Origin: Fervidibacter sinensis
GTDB taxonomy: Bacteria; Armatimonadota; Fervidibacteria; Fervidibacterales; Fervidibacteraceae
Length of the DNA: 64,000 bases
NCBI GenBank assembly: GCA_032161045.1
Contig: JAVHTH010000016.1
Reading direction: 5' to 3' (one strand)
The notes beneath the pieces were generated by a model. That model saw nothing but the letters and a program-made list of their open reading frames with translations, had not been told where the DNA came from and did no database searches. Positions 17,771 to 26,406 of this stretch are shown here, piece after piece (position 1 is the stretch's first letter; each line of letters opens with the position of its first letter). The position numbers were made by a program, and so were the translations under genes.

Positions 17771-17799
17771 GGTGAAGGCTTTGTGTTATCGTTTGGCAA

Positions 17800-18609
17800 A
17801 TGGTGATGGCGAGCATGTTCATCTCGCGAATTGTTCCCGTTCAAGCAATTGTTTTGAGGGCAACACCTTGGCGAGAGAAGGACAGGTTACTTGCTTTGTT
17901 GACAAGGGAGCGAGGCAAAGTTTTTGCGCTCGCTCAAGGCGCACAAGTTCCGCAAAATCGCTTAGCGCCGGCAACCCAAACCGGCACTGTGGCGACTTTC
18001 TGGCTTGCCCGAGCCCGTGAATTTGACCGCGTGACCGATTACAGGATTGAGCAACTTCCAACACAAATTCGCCATGATATTTTGGCGCTGACCGCATTTA
18101 GCATTGCTTCCGAGTTAATTGAGTTAGCGGTTCCCTTTGAAGTCGCCGACCAAGAGTTGTTTAATGAAGTCCTTTGGTTTGTGGAGCGCCTTGAGGAAGG
18201 AACTTCCCCAATCAAATGGTTGGTCGCAATTCAGATCAGGCTCCTTTGGCGGTTAGGTTGGATGCCCAATTTGCTCACTTGCTCCTTGTGCGGGGTGGAA
18301 CTTGACAAAGAGCAAATTGCTTTTGCCCCGTCAATAGGTGGAGCGGTATGTGAGAAATGTCAATTGTCAAGGGTGCCCGCCGATGTTCAGTTTTTCCCAA
18401 ATGCCTCGTTGCAAGCGATTTACTCTTTGTGGCAGCAGCCGAGGTTAATTGAAACGCTTCACCTGCGTCCAAACCTTTGGCAGCAAGCATTGACATTGTT
18501 GCGAAACCATTGGCGCTACCACATAGAAGCGGAAGGAAAGGCTTGGAGGGTTTGGCAACAAATTGCAGCCTCCCTCGTTCCATCCACCGTTCGTCGGAAA
18601 CTGCCTTGA
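17800..18609 (+). CDS. recO: DNA repair protein RecO
   Basis: 269 residues. An N-terminal OB fold (about 10-85: QAIVLRATPWREKDRLLALLT) is followed by the helical RecO_C domain. The domain contains four cysteines in CSLCGVELD and CEKC (about 160-185) that can form the zinc site found in many RecO proteins. RecO anneals single strands and loads RecA with RecF/RecR in gap repair. The start is uncertain because ATG codons occur at 17800, 17806 and 17815 without a strong ribosome site. It is divergently transcribed from mscS and precedes korA by 138 bases. Confidence 0.88.
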   Translation: MVMASMFISRIVPVQAIVLRATPWREKDRLLALLTRERGKVFALAQGAQVPQNRLAPATQTGTVATFWLARAREFDRVTDYRIEQLPTQIRHDILALTAFSIASELIELAVPFEVADQELFNEVLWFVERLEEGTSPIKWLVAIQIRLLWRLGWMPNLLTCSLCGVELDKEQIAFAPSIGGAVCEKCQLSRVPADVQFFPNASLQAIYSLWQQPRLIETLHLRPNLWQQALTLLRNHWRYHIEAEGKAWRVWQQIAASLVPSTVRRKLP

Positions 18610-18747
18610 CTTTTTTACTTTCCACTCCTTGTCCCGCAGTTGAGTTCGTTGGGCATCGTGTATCAGTTTCGGAAACTTTGCCTCATAATTTGCTAAACCG
18701 AATACAAGGTCGTTTTTGCAACCGTATGCGAAAGGGGGCTTGTCGTT

Positions 18748-20532
18748 ATGGTCAAAAACAATGTCAACATAAAACTTGGCGGTGAGGCAGGGCAAGGTGT
18801 TGAATCCTCTGGCATGGGGTTTGCCCGCGCCATCGCCCGCGCAGGTTTGCATATCTTCGGCGTTCAAGACTACATGTCCCGCATCCGAGGTGGACATAAC
18901 TGGTATCAAATCCGAGTTTCCGAACATCCCGTATTTGCACATGAACCGCAAATCCAAATTCTCATCGCTTTGGATGAACGGACAATTCGGGAACACCTTG
19001 ACGAAGTGGTAGAAGGTGGAGCGGTCATTTACGATGAAGGGTTGAAAGTGGACGACAGTGAAATCAAATCGCGCGGCATCATCCCAATGCCACTACCGCT
19101 TTCAAAACTTGCAGAGGAACTCGGCGGCAGCAAGTTGATGCTGAACACTGCCGCAATTGCCGCTGCTGCTGGAATCATGGAGTTTGACCTGAGTTACCCG
19201 GAAAGTGTCATTCGCGACAGTTTCGGTCGGCGTAAAGGCTCAGAAATCGCTGACCGCAATATCCGCGTCGCCAACGCCGCCTACGAAGAAGCGCGAAGGC
19301 GATTCGCGGACTTGTTTGATTGGAAACTTGAAGCCAACCCAAATGCACCGAAGAGAATGGTCATCAATGGCAACCAAGCGCTTGGGCTTGGCGCTCTTGC
19401 TGCGGGCTGCAAGTTCTGTTGCGGCTACCCAATGACACCTGCTTCCAGTTTGCTTGAATTCATGTTCGCCCAAGCGAGAAAGTTCAATCTCGTTGTCCGT
19501 CAAACGGAAGACGAAATTTCCGCATTGCTTCACACCATCGGTGCTGCCCATGCAGGTGTTAGAGCAATGACTTGCACATCCGGAGGCGGTTTCAGTTTGA
19601 TGGTTGAGGCGCTGAGTTTGGCGGGTTCAACGGAAACCCCTTTGGTCCTTGTCGTCGCGCAACGCCCCGGTCCAGCAACAGGCATGCCAACGCGAACGGA
19701 GCAAGGTGAGTTGCTGTTCACGCTCTTTGCTGGGCATGGTGAGTTCCCACGAGCCGTTATCGCCCCCGGCTCGGTTGAACAGTGCATTTACGAGGTGGCT
19801 CGTGCTTTCAACATCGCAGAAAGGTATCAAATGCCCGTCATTGTCTTGACAGACGCTTTTCTCGCGAACTCGCTTCGCTCCATTGACATTGACGCGATTG
19901 ATTTCCGAAAAATCACCGAGAACATTGACCGGGGGAAACTGATCCTACCCCATGAGCACGAAAAAGTTGGGGAAGCAGTGAAAAACGGCTATCGCCGATT
20001 TGAATTCACTGAAGATGGGATATCGCTTCGCATTCCGCCGGGGCATCCAAAAGCCGTTTACTCTGTTGCAGGTGAGGAACACACACCTGAGGGCTTCATT
20101 GATTGGGAGGAACGAACGGACAACCGAATCAAGATGATGCAGAAGCGAATGAAGAAACTTGAAGTCGCTGTCAGTGATATGAAGTTGCCTGAACTTCATG
20201 GTCCCAAAGATGCCGAATTGACACTTGTTTGCTGGGGTTCTTCTCTCGGTCCGACCCTTGAAGCGATGGAAAGGTTGAATGAGAACGGCGTGAGGACAAA
20301 CCTTCTGCAGTTCATAGATATTCACCCACTGGATTGGGACGGCGTCACAGACATATTGTCAAATTCACGAACTTGGGTCTCCGTTGAAGGCAACTTCAGT
20401 GGGCAACTTGCAAAGTGGATTCGGATGAACACGGGTTTGAAACCCGCAGCGACGGTCATTCGCTATGATGGTCGTCCGCTCAATCCCGTTTACATCGTTG
20501 AGCAACTTCAAAAAGCGCTCGCAAAGATTTGA
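18748..20532 (+). CDS. korA: 2-oxoacid:ferredoxin oxidoreductase, fused gamma-alpha subunit
   Basis: 594 residues, a gamma-alpha fusion. The gamma-type domain is residues 1 to about 190 (KLGGEAGQGVESSG, YMSRIRGGHNWYQIRVS). The alpha domain (about 205-400) carries CGYPMTPASSLLEF, the variant of the YPITPS motif that contacts the 2-oxoacid and CoA. A transketolase C-like domain follows. With the beta subunit encoded 23 bases downstream, it should convert a 2-oxoacid (2-oxoglutarate by annotation habit; pyruvate or a branched-chain oxoacid cannot be excluded) plus CoA and oxidised ferredoxin to acyl-CoA, CO2 and reduced ferredoxin. No delta ferredoxin subunit is encoded here, as in two-subunit enzymes. 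GGGGG precedes the ATG by ten bases. Confidence 0.9.
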   Translation: MVKNNVNIKLGGEAGQGVESSGMGFARAIARAGLHIFGVQDYMSRIRGGHNWYQIRVSEHPVFAHEPQIQILIALDERTIREHLDEVVEGGAVIYDEGLKVDDSEIKSRGIIPMPLPLSKLAEELGGSKLMLNTAAIAAAAGIMEFDLSYPESVIRDSFGRRKGSEIADRNIRVANAAYEEARRRFADLFDWKLEANPNAPKRMVINGNQALGLGALAAGCKFCCGYPMTPASSLLEFMFAQARKFNLVVRQTEDEISALLHTIGAAHAGVRAMTCTSGGGFSLMVEALSLAGSTETPLVLVVAQRPGPATGMPTRTEQGELLFTLFAGHGEFPRAVIAPGSVEQCIYEVARAFNIAERYQMPVIVLTDAFLANSLRSIDIDAIDFRKITENIDRGKLILPHEHEKVGEAVKNGYRRFEFTEDGISLRIPPGHPKAVYSVAGEEHTPEGFIDWEERTDNRIKMMQKRMKKLEVAVSDMKLPELHGPKDAELTLVCWGSSLGPTLEAMERLNENGVRTNLLQFIDIHPLDWDGVTDILSNSRTWVSVEGNFSGQLAKWIRMNTGLKPAATVIRYDGRPLNPVYIVEQLQKALAKI

Positions 20533-20555
20533 ATCGTGACAGGAGGTGTCAAGGC

Positions 20556-21437
20556 ATGGCTGCAACTCAAGTGACGATGCGAGATTTGCAAAGTCCCGTT
20601 GAGCCGACATGGTGTCCGGGATGCGGCGACTACGGGATCTTGAACGCTGTCAAGAGGGCACTGGTGCAATTGAGCATACCACCGCATCAAGTTGCCTTCT
20701 TCAGCGGGATAGGTTGCGGAAGTAAACTTCCAGATTACATAAGGGCAAACGGTTTCAACAGTTTGCACGGTCGCCCGGTTCCCATTGCTCAAGGTTTCAA
20801 GTTGGCTCACCATGACATGGTCGTCATTGTTGTTGACGGAGACGGCGACAATTACGGCATTGGTGGTAACCATTGGCTTCATGTCATGCGGCGAAACATC
20901 AACATCACCCACATCGTCCAAGACAACATGGTCTATGGCTTGACAAAAGGGCAGTATGCTCCAACCAGCATGAAGGGTTTTGTCAGCAGCACTTCGCCTG
21001 AGGGGACAATTGAGTGGCCAATTAACCCCATCGCCATTGCGCTTGCCGCTGGGGCAACATTTGTCGCTCGTGGCTTCGCTGGTGACCCAAAATATTTGGC
21101 TGATTTGATCGCCAAGGGAATTCAGCATAAAGGTTACGCGTTGATTGATGTGTTCCAACCTTGCGTCATCTTCAACCGCATCAACACCTACGATTGGTTC
21201 CGAGAACGAATTTACAAACTTGAGGACGACCCGAACTATGACCCACGCGACAAAAAGATGGCATGGGAAAAGGCTCACGAATGGGGCGACCGCATCCCGA
21301 TCGGCATCTTTTACATCAACGAAGAACAGCCAACCCTTGAGGAGCAAATCCCGGCGTTGGCGGAGAAACCGCTTTACCAACACGAAATTCCGCCCAAACT
21401 TGAGGACTTGGAGGCTCTCAAGTTGATGTTTGTGTGA
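20556..21437 (+). CDS. korB: 2-oxoacid:ferredoxin oxidoreductase beta subunit
   Basis: 293 residues from the ATG at 20556 with AGGAGGTG upstream; an in-frame start 27 bases earlier lacks such a site. It binds thiamine diphosphate through GDGDNYGIGGNH. It has the four cysteines that coordinate the single [4Fe-4S] cluster of this enzyme type: C20 and C23 (WCPGCGDYG), C54 (GIGCGSK) and C203 (FQPCVIFN). Partner of the gamma-alpha subunit immediately upstream. The C-terminal helical tail is normal for the family. Confidence 0.93.
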   Translation: MAATQVTMRDLQSPVEPTWCPGCGDYGILNAVKRALVQLSIPPHQVAFFSGIGCGSKLPDYIRANGFNSLHGRPVPIAQGFKLAHHDMVVIVVDGDGDNYGIGGNHWLHVMRRNINITHIVQDNMVYGLTKGQYAPTSMKGFVSSTSPEGTIEWPINPIAIALAAGATFVARGFAGDPKYLADLIAKGIQHKGYALIDVFQPCVIFNRINTYDWFRERIYKLEDDPNYDPRDKKMAWEKAHEWGDRIPIGIFYINEEQPTLEEQIPALAEKPLYQHEIPPKLEDLEALKLMFV

Positions 21438-21522
21438 TGGGTTTCATCAGGGCGACTTTATCGGCTTTGTAGAAATCCCGTTTGGGAATGCATCTTCCGA
21501 TGCGTTGATTTTTGCTCTCCTT

Positions 21523-21581
21523 CGGAGGGCAAGCCTCTGGCTTGCCGAAATTTTTCGGCAGGGCAGTAGCCCTGCCCTCCG
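21523..21581. repeat. Palindromic repeat cluster between convergent genes
   Basis: Nested inverted repeats. GGCAAGCC-tct-GGCTTGCC lies at 21528-21546 and GGCAGGGC-agta-GCCCTGCC at 21557-21576. An outer CGGAGGGC (about 21524) pairs with GCCCTCCG (about 21574). The string TTCGGAGGGC...GCC...GGC...TGCCGAA also appears in the 25.9-26.2 kb cluster, so this is a dispersed repeat family. It lies between the ends of korB and the convergent MFS gene and could stop transcription from both sides. Nothing else is recognised in 21438-21657. Confidence 0.65.
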
Positions 21582-21657
21582 AGAGGTTCGGCTCGGCAGC
21601 AGCCTCCTTCGCCGATGCAGCACGAGAACTCCTACAGAACCAGTTCTTGGCTCTCAC

Positions 21658-22986
21658 TCACTTTGAATAGGTCGTGGCTTTTGCACTGACGGAGATGAAA
21701 GCGGGTCGCAGTTTCCTGCTTTCCCAAACAGCCAACAATACACCTGTGAAAGCGATGGAAAAGAGAACGCTGTGTGAAACATAGTTCAGCAAAATGCCGC
21801 CCAAAACAGGCAATAACATCATTCCGCTCTCCGTCGCGTTGCTCAGAGCCAAGTAAGTCGGTCGGTGCGCTTCATCGGCAAGTTCTAAAACATAGTTGGT
21901 GAATGCAATCGCGATGCCAGTCCCGGCGAAGGCGAGGAAGAAGTAAGTCAAAGGATACAAGGGCAAGACCGAAACGCCAAGGACATAGTGAAGGAATGTC
22001 AAGAAAAGCACCCAGCCCGATGGGATGGCTGCTAAAGCGATGGAGCATTTCAAAACAAACAAGTTGCTTTTTCGGTCAGCGAGTATGCTCCACAACACAT
22101 TTGCCAGTAAACTTCCGACCGTTTCAGCAATGATGAACGAGCCAAGTAGAGAAGGTTTCGCTCCTAACTTCACCACAGCGTAGGTGCTGTAAAACGGCGA
22201 GGCAATCAATCCGACATCCATCAACAGCCTCACTTTGATGAGTTGTCGGAAATCCGCTCGTTGCTTCCAAAGTTCAACCATAGTTTGCAATTGCTCTCGC
22301 CAAGAGCGAGGCGGCGGCGTCCACTCCGGCGGCGGTTCATGGATGAGGAAGAAGGTGAGCCATGCAAGGGCGTAAGTGACGAAGGCGAAAATCAGCAAGA
22401 TGGCGTAGTTGTAAGGGAAGTCAATTCCCCATTCTCCCTTCAAGACATGCCGGACAACGATCCCAACACCGATCCCCAAAACACTCCCCCAAAACATCCT
22501 CAATCCCCAAAAAGCACCTCTGCGGCGGAAGGGAACAGTGCGAGCAAAAATGTCCATGAAGGCTAAGGAAGAGATGCCACCAGTGACAGTATAAACTGCG
22601 TAGCCAAGCAGGAACAAGATTGCCGCGTAGATGGGGAATTTAGGAGCGACATAAATCACGACAGCAATCATCCAAAGCCAACCAAGTGCTCTCCCAAAAG
22701 CCATGTTAGCGTAAAGGGGAAGTTTTCTTGGCAATGATTCAACCCAACCGGCGACAAACATTGGAGGCAAAAACCAACCAAGCCCAGCCACAGCAGTCAG
22801 CACGCCAGCGTAAAACTCGCTTCCCGTCAATTTTGTCAAGAAAACAGCCAACACTGTGGACGGATGCGAGAAAGTGATGCCCACTTTGAAAAGGATTCCG
22901 TTGATGACGCCAAGCCAAAAATTTCTTTTCCAGTTTTGCCACCTGTCACTGACCGCCAAAACCGTTCTTTGACCATCACTGTCCAT
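21658..22986 (-). CDS. Major facilitator superfamily transporter
   Basis: 442 residues with about 12 hydrophobic segments and a central cytoplasmic loop (about residues 215-245, HEPPPEWTPPPRSWREQL). The MFS-type turn between TM2 and TM3 is weak (WVESLPRKLPLY). The sequence resembles uncharacterised bacterial MFS proteins. Substrate unknown. It is convergent with korAB and divergent from the HEAT-repeat gene. The ATG at 22986 has no strong ribosome site. Confidence 0.85.
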   Translation of the reverse strand: MDSDGQRTVLAVSDRWQNWKRNFWLGVINGILFKVGITFSHPSTVLAVFLTKLTGSEFYAGVLTAVAGLGWFLPPMFVAGWVESLPRKLPLYANMAFGRALGWLWMIAVVIYVAPKFPIYAAILFLLGYAVYTVTGGISSLAFMDIFARTVPFRRRGAFWGLRMFWGSVLGIGVGIVVRHVLKGEWGIDFPYNYAILLIFAFVTYALAWLTFFLIHEPPPEWTPPPRSWREQLQTMVELWKQRADFRQLIKVRLLMDVGLIASPFYSTYAVVKLGAKPSLLGSFIIAETVGSLLANVLWSILADRKSNLFVLKCSIALAAIPSGWVLFLTFLHYVLGVSVLPLYPLTYFFLAFAGTGIAIAFTNYVLELADEAHRPTYLALSNATESGMMLLPVLGGILLNYVSHSVLFSIAFTGVLLAVWESRKLRPAFISVSAKATTYSK

Positions 22987-23111
22987 TACCCATCACCGTC
23001 GGCAACATTTTGTCACATCGGGAGAAAGCCATGCTTCGGGGTTAAACCCCATCGCCCTTGCCATTTTGAGCGATGCGGGCTAACATGATAAATGTGCCAG
23101 AGGTGACTTGA

Positions 23112-24077
23112 ATGGACATCATTGCCCGGCTGATTGAGCAATTAGCGTCAGAAGATGAATTGGTGCGAGTTCAGGCAGGGGAGTTTCTTATCCAAATGGG
23201 TTCGGCGGCGGTTCGTCCCCTCATTGAGGCTTTGCAAAATCCACGCTATCCTGCTCGCCCATTAATTGCCGCGACTTTAGGTCAAATAGGCGATAAAAGG
23301 GCTGTTGAACCTCTCATCCATGCTCTCAAAGACCCTGACAAACTTGTTCGCTACCATGCAGCACTCGCTTTAGGGAAACTCAAAGACCGCCGCGCAATTA
23401 AACCATTGATTTACGCTTTGTTTGACGAGATGCCGCCAATTGGTCCTGACCCGCTCACTGGAGACTTAATGACCGTTCGCGCTGCTGCGGCACAAGCGCT
23501 GGGGGAGTTAAAGGCAGAAGAAGCAATTCCCGCTTTGAAAGTCCTCTTGACAGATGAGAACAGAGGTGTTCGCAGGTCTGTCATTCAAGCTTTGGGACAA
23601 ATTGGAACCGAAGAAGCCATTAGGGTTTTGAGCGAAACGGTTTGGCGGGAGCGAGATGAGGCTTTGTTGGAGTTGATGATTCGCTTCATTGCTCGCTCCC
23701 CATCGGCTCAAACTTCAGAAACTTTGCAACAAATTGCTCAAAATCACTCTGATGAGCGGGTGCGCCAACTCGCCCAGATTTACCTGAAGGAAGTGATGGC
23801 GTCTTCAAAGCATCAGGTTCCCTTACCACAAAAGCAATCTGTCAAGTCCCGTCACTTCCTTTGGCTTTTAGGTGGTGCTATCGTGGCTGTCTTAGTCGCA
23901 GGTCTCTTTCGCTTGGGTTGGAAGCAAAACCGATATGCAGCGACAGCAGTTGCCGGTTCCTTTGCAGCGATAGCCTTTGGTCTTTGGAAACATTACCGCA
24001 AAAACCGCTCCAACCAAGCCATTCCCCCGGAACCCCAACTCCAGCCTTCAATTTCATCCCGCAAGGAAACAATTTGA
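23112..24077 (+). CDS. HEAT-repeat protein with C-terminal membrane segments
   Basis: 321 residues, ATG with GAGGTGA upstream. Residues 1 to about 225 are PBS-lyase-type HEAT repeats (VRPLIEAL, DKRAVEPLIHALKD, VRYHAALALGKLKD). They end at about 225 and are followed by two hydrophobic stretches (about 246-266 and 272-290) and a proline-rich tail. The HEAT superhelix is probably cytoplasmic and tethered to the membrane, acting as a protein-binding scaffold. No catalytic motif is seen. It is followed after 52 bases by an M48 protease gene on the same strand, probably in one operon. Confidence 0.85.
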   Translation: MDIIARLIEQLASEDELVRVQAGEFLIQMGSAAVRPLIEALQNPRYPARPLIAATLGQIGDKRAVEPLIHALKDPDKLVRYHAALALGKLKDRRAIKPLIYALFDEMPPIGPDPLTGDLMTVRAAAAQALGELKAEEAIPALKVLLTDENRGVRRSVIQALGQIGTEEAIRVLSETVWRERDEALLELMIRFIARSPSAQTSETLQQIAQNHSDERVRQLAQIYLKEVMASSKHQVPLPQKQSVKSRHFLWLLGGAIVAVLVAGLFRLGWKQNRYAATAVAGSFAAIAFGLWKHYRKNRSNQAIPPEPQLQPSISSRKETI

Positions 24078-24129
24078 CTTTCGCTGCGTCTTTGAAGTTG
24101 GGAGAAGTTCAAAAGCGAGGTGAAGAAAA

Positions 24130-25782
24130 ATGATGCGCCAAACGATTGTCACATCCTTGCTCACGCTTTTGTTTTTCGCTTCCGCTTCCCCTCAACTCAT
24201 CCTGATCAGCCGCGACCAAGAGATTGAGATAGGCAAAGAAGTTGCCGCTCAATTGGAAAAGGAATACGGCGTTTGGGATGACCCGGAACAAACCCGAAGG
24301 ATAGAAAGGATTGGGAAAAGCCTCGTTGCCGTCTGTGAGCGCAAAGACATGCCTTATACCTTCAAAATCCTCAACGAGAAGAAAGAACTGAACGCAATGG
24401 CTGCACCGGGAGGGTTCATCTATATCACAAGGGCGCTTTTGGAAGCATTGGACAGTGATGACGAAATTGCGTTTGTGCTTGGGCACGAAATTGGACATAT
24501 TGCCGGCGATCACATCAGAAAGCAACTCAGTCAAGCACTCGCTGCCTCAATTTTGCTTGACATACTCACTGCCCGTTCCAGCCAATTAGTTCGCATTGGC
24601 TCGGACATTATGTTTTCGCTTTATCAAAGCGGTTACAGCCGCCAGCACGAACGGGATGCAGACACACGGGGAGTTCGTTACATGAAGGCTGCAGGATACA
24701 ACCCGATAGCGGCGATAACGGCATTGAAAAAATTGGGAATGGAGCGATACAAAGGACTCGTCCGATGGTTCGGAACACACCCTGATGTTCCGTCCCGCAT
24801 CCAGAGGATCGCCGAAATGTTGGGAGTTGATCCTGAAACCTTGCAACCGCTCCCGCAAGGTGCTGCTCCGGGCAAAATTCCCGATAGACCTTCTAAGTTG
24901 TTCTTCCTCGTTGACAATGCGGTTTTTTGCCTGCCTTCCAAATCGTCACAGCCGCAGAAAGTTTGGCAATTGGAAAAGCAGCGGGTGGAAAGGTTCCAAG
25001 TATCCGATGACGGCAAAGTCCTTTGGATGCTGGTTCGGCGTGAAGGTTCGGAGTTAGTTCATTTGGCGATATGGAGGGAAGGGGGCAAGAAAACGGATTT
25101 CGCTGCTTCATTTTACGCTGAAAAAGTTTCTGATTTCTCCCGTTCACCCAACGGCAAATGGCTCGCTGTCGTAGCGCAGCAAAGTGGGAGAAGTTTTGTC
25201 AAGGTCTTTGATGAGAAAGGCAGAGAAGTCCCGCTGCCGGATAGAACGCCTTTGGGAGAAGTGAGCGCTGTCCAATGGATAGCGGGAGATGAATTGCTGA
25301 TGTTCACAGAAAGGCTTGGCGAGATGAACATCGCTATTTGGAGTCCCCGCGAAACGGTCAGGTTCGTATCAACGGGTGGCAAATCTTTTCCCCGTCAAAC
25401 CGCTTCGTTGGACCAACAAACCATTTTCGTGCTGACCGACGCGACATTGAAACGGGGGCGAATTGACCGAGAAACTATTCAGTGGGAGCAAATTGCTTTG
25501 CCAGTTAAGGCGTTTGCTGTGAGCGGTAAGTTCCTCGCCCTTGTTAAAGACGGGAGTTTGCAAGTTGGTGTTTTAAGTGGTCAGGACTGGCAAGGCTCAG
25601 TCATTGACAATAGAGACGGTGAATTTTCTGACTTGACATTTTCAAAGGATGGGCAATGGCTTGCTTACACTTATCGCGCCAAACCTTCCGACCCTCCTCA
25701 ACTTTGGCTGGCTCATGTTCCGACCAAGCGCTTGTGGCGAGTAGCAGTCAATGCGACTAAACCTGTTTTCGCTGGGCGTTGA
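24130..25782 (+). CDS. Secreted M48 zinc metalloprotease with C-terminal beta-propeller-like domain
   Basis: 550 residues. A signal peptide (about 1-21) is followed by an M48 domain of the BepA/LoiP type. HEIGH at 119-123 gives two zinc ligands and the catalytic Glu, and E174 in QHERDAD is the third ligand. FIYITRALLEAL upstream is family-typical. From about residue 255 the protein turns into TolB/WD40-like blades (FSRSPNGKWLAVVA, FSKDGQWLAYTY), not usual for BepA, which has TPR repeats there. It should act in the envelope, probably in quality control of outer-membrane proteins; the propeller may recruit substrates. GAGGTGA precedes the ATG. Confidence 0.87.
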   Translation: MMRQTIVTSLLTLLFFASASPQLILISRDQEIEIGKEVAAQLEKEYGVWDDPEQTRRIERIGKSLVAVCERKDMPYTFKILNEKKELNAMAAPGGFIYITRALLEALDSDDEIAFVLGHEIGHIAGDHIRKQLSQALAASILLDILTARSSQLVRIGSDIMFSLYQSGYSRQHERDADTRGVRYMKAAGYNPIAAITALKKLGMERYKGLVRWFGTHPDVPSRIQRIAEMLGVDPETLQPLPQGAAPGKIPDRPSKLFFLVDNAVFCLPSKSSQPQKVWQLEKQRVERFQVSDDGKVLWMLVRREGSELVHLAIWREGGKKTDFAASFYAEKVSDFSRSPNGKWLAVVAQQSGRSFVKVFDEKGREVPLPDRTPLGEVSAVQWIAGDELLMFTERLGEMNIAIWSPRETVRFVSTGGKSFPRQTASLDQQTIFVLTDATLKRGRIDRETIQWEQIALPVKAFAVSGKFLALVKDGSLQVGVLSGQDWQGSVIDNRDGEFSDLTFSKDGQWLAYTYRAKPSDPPQLWLAHVPTKRLWRVAVNATKPVFAGR

Positions 25783-25856
25783 AAATTAGGCTTCACAGAA
25801 ATCCTGCTTATTTGCGAGGCTCAAACCCATACTGTGGGCTTTAGATCCCAACCGTT

Positions 25857-25983
25857 GACAATCTTGGAGGGCACCCTCTGGTTTGCCGATTTTTGTTTTC
25901 GGCTCGGCAGGAGCCGAGCCTCCGAATTTTACGGATTTCGTTTTTCTTCGGAGGGCGCGCCTACAGGCGTGCCGAATTTCCCT
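25857..25983. repeat. 127-bp direct repeat, left copy, at assembly gap
   Basis: Identical over 127 bases to 26084-26210 on the other side of the N block. It contains hairpins GGCTCGGC-agga-GCCGAGCC (25901-25920) and GGCGCGCC-taca-GGCGTGCC (25954-25973). The exact 127-base length, shared with the second gap in this window, points to contig ends overlapping by one k-mer rather than a true duplication. Confidence 0.9.
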
Positions 25984-26083
25984 NNNNNNNNNNNNNNNNN
26001 NNNNNNNNNNNNNNNNNNNNNNNNNNNNNNNNNNNNNNNNNNNNNNNNNNNNNNNNNNNNNNNNNNNNNNNNNNNNNNNNNNN
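25984..26083. other. 100-N scaffold gap
   Basis: Exactly 100 unknown bases, the conventional placeholder length. It is flanked by perfect 127-bp copies of the same sequence. The true sequence is probably a single copy with no gap, or a collapsed array of the palindromic repeats. It lies between the convergent M48 and GGT-like genes and breaks no gene. Confidence 0.95.
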
Positions 26084-26210
26084 GACAATCTTGGAGGGCA
26101 CCCTCTGGTTTGCCGATTTTTGTTTTCGGCTCGGCAGGAGCCGAGCCTCCGAATTTTACGGATTTCGTTTTTCTTCGGAGGGCGCGCCTACAGGCGTGCC
26201 GAATTTCCCT
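26084..26210. repeat. 127-bp direct repeat, right copy, at assembly gap
   Basis: Exact copy of 25857-25983. It continues directly into the tandem palindromic units at 26201-26367. Confidence 0.9.
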
Positions 26211-26367
26211 CGTAGGGCAGGGTTTTACACCCTGCCGATGAATTTTCATCGGCGCGGTGTGAAACCGCGCCATACATTGAGCCCAATTTCCCTTGCAGGG
26301 CAGGGTTTTATACCCTGCCGACGAATTTTCTATCGGCGCGGTGTAAAACCGCGCCATACATTAAGCC
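26201..26367. repeat. Tandem pair of ~83-bp double-hairpin units
   Basis: Two units (about 26201-26283 and 26285-26367) differ at only a few bases. Each begins AATTTCCCT and holds two hairpins with 8-bp stems and 5-nt loops: GGCAGGGT/ACCCTGCC and GGCGCGGT/ACCGCGCC. They are separated by an A/T-rich spacer (GAATTTTC) and followed by ATACATT(G/A)AGCC. Base differences fall mostly in loops and spacers, so the stems are conserved. This looks like a mobile or REP-like palindromic element in convergent intergenic space. Confidence 0.8.
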
Positions 26368-26406
26368 AATTTTTCGGTTGAGCAGAAAACCACAAAGCCG
26401 AAAGTT

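Noticed and set aside
25857..26210. True tandem duplication or transposon ends around the gap
   Set aside because: The repeat is exactly 127 bp, as at the other gap, and the N run is exactly 100, which fits assembler contig overlap.
26201..26367. CRISPR array
   Set aside because: The two units are adjacent with no unique spacers and are themselves palindromic; no cas genes are in the window.
25786..26381. Several frames crossing the N block
   Set aside because: They depend on the artificial gap and on duplicated palindromic repeats.
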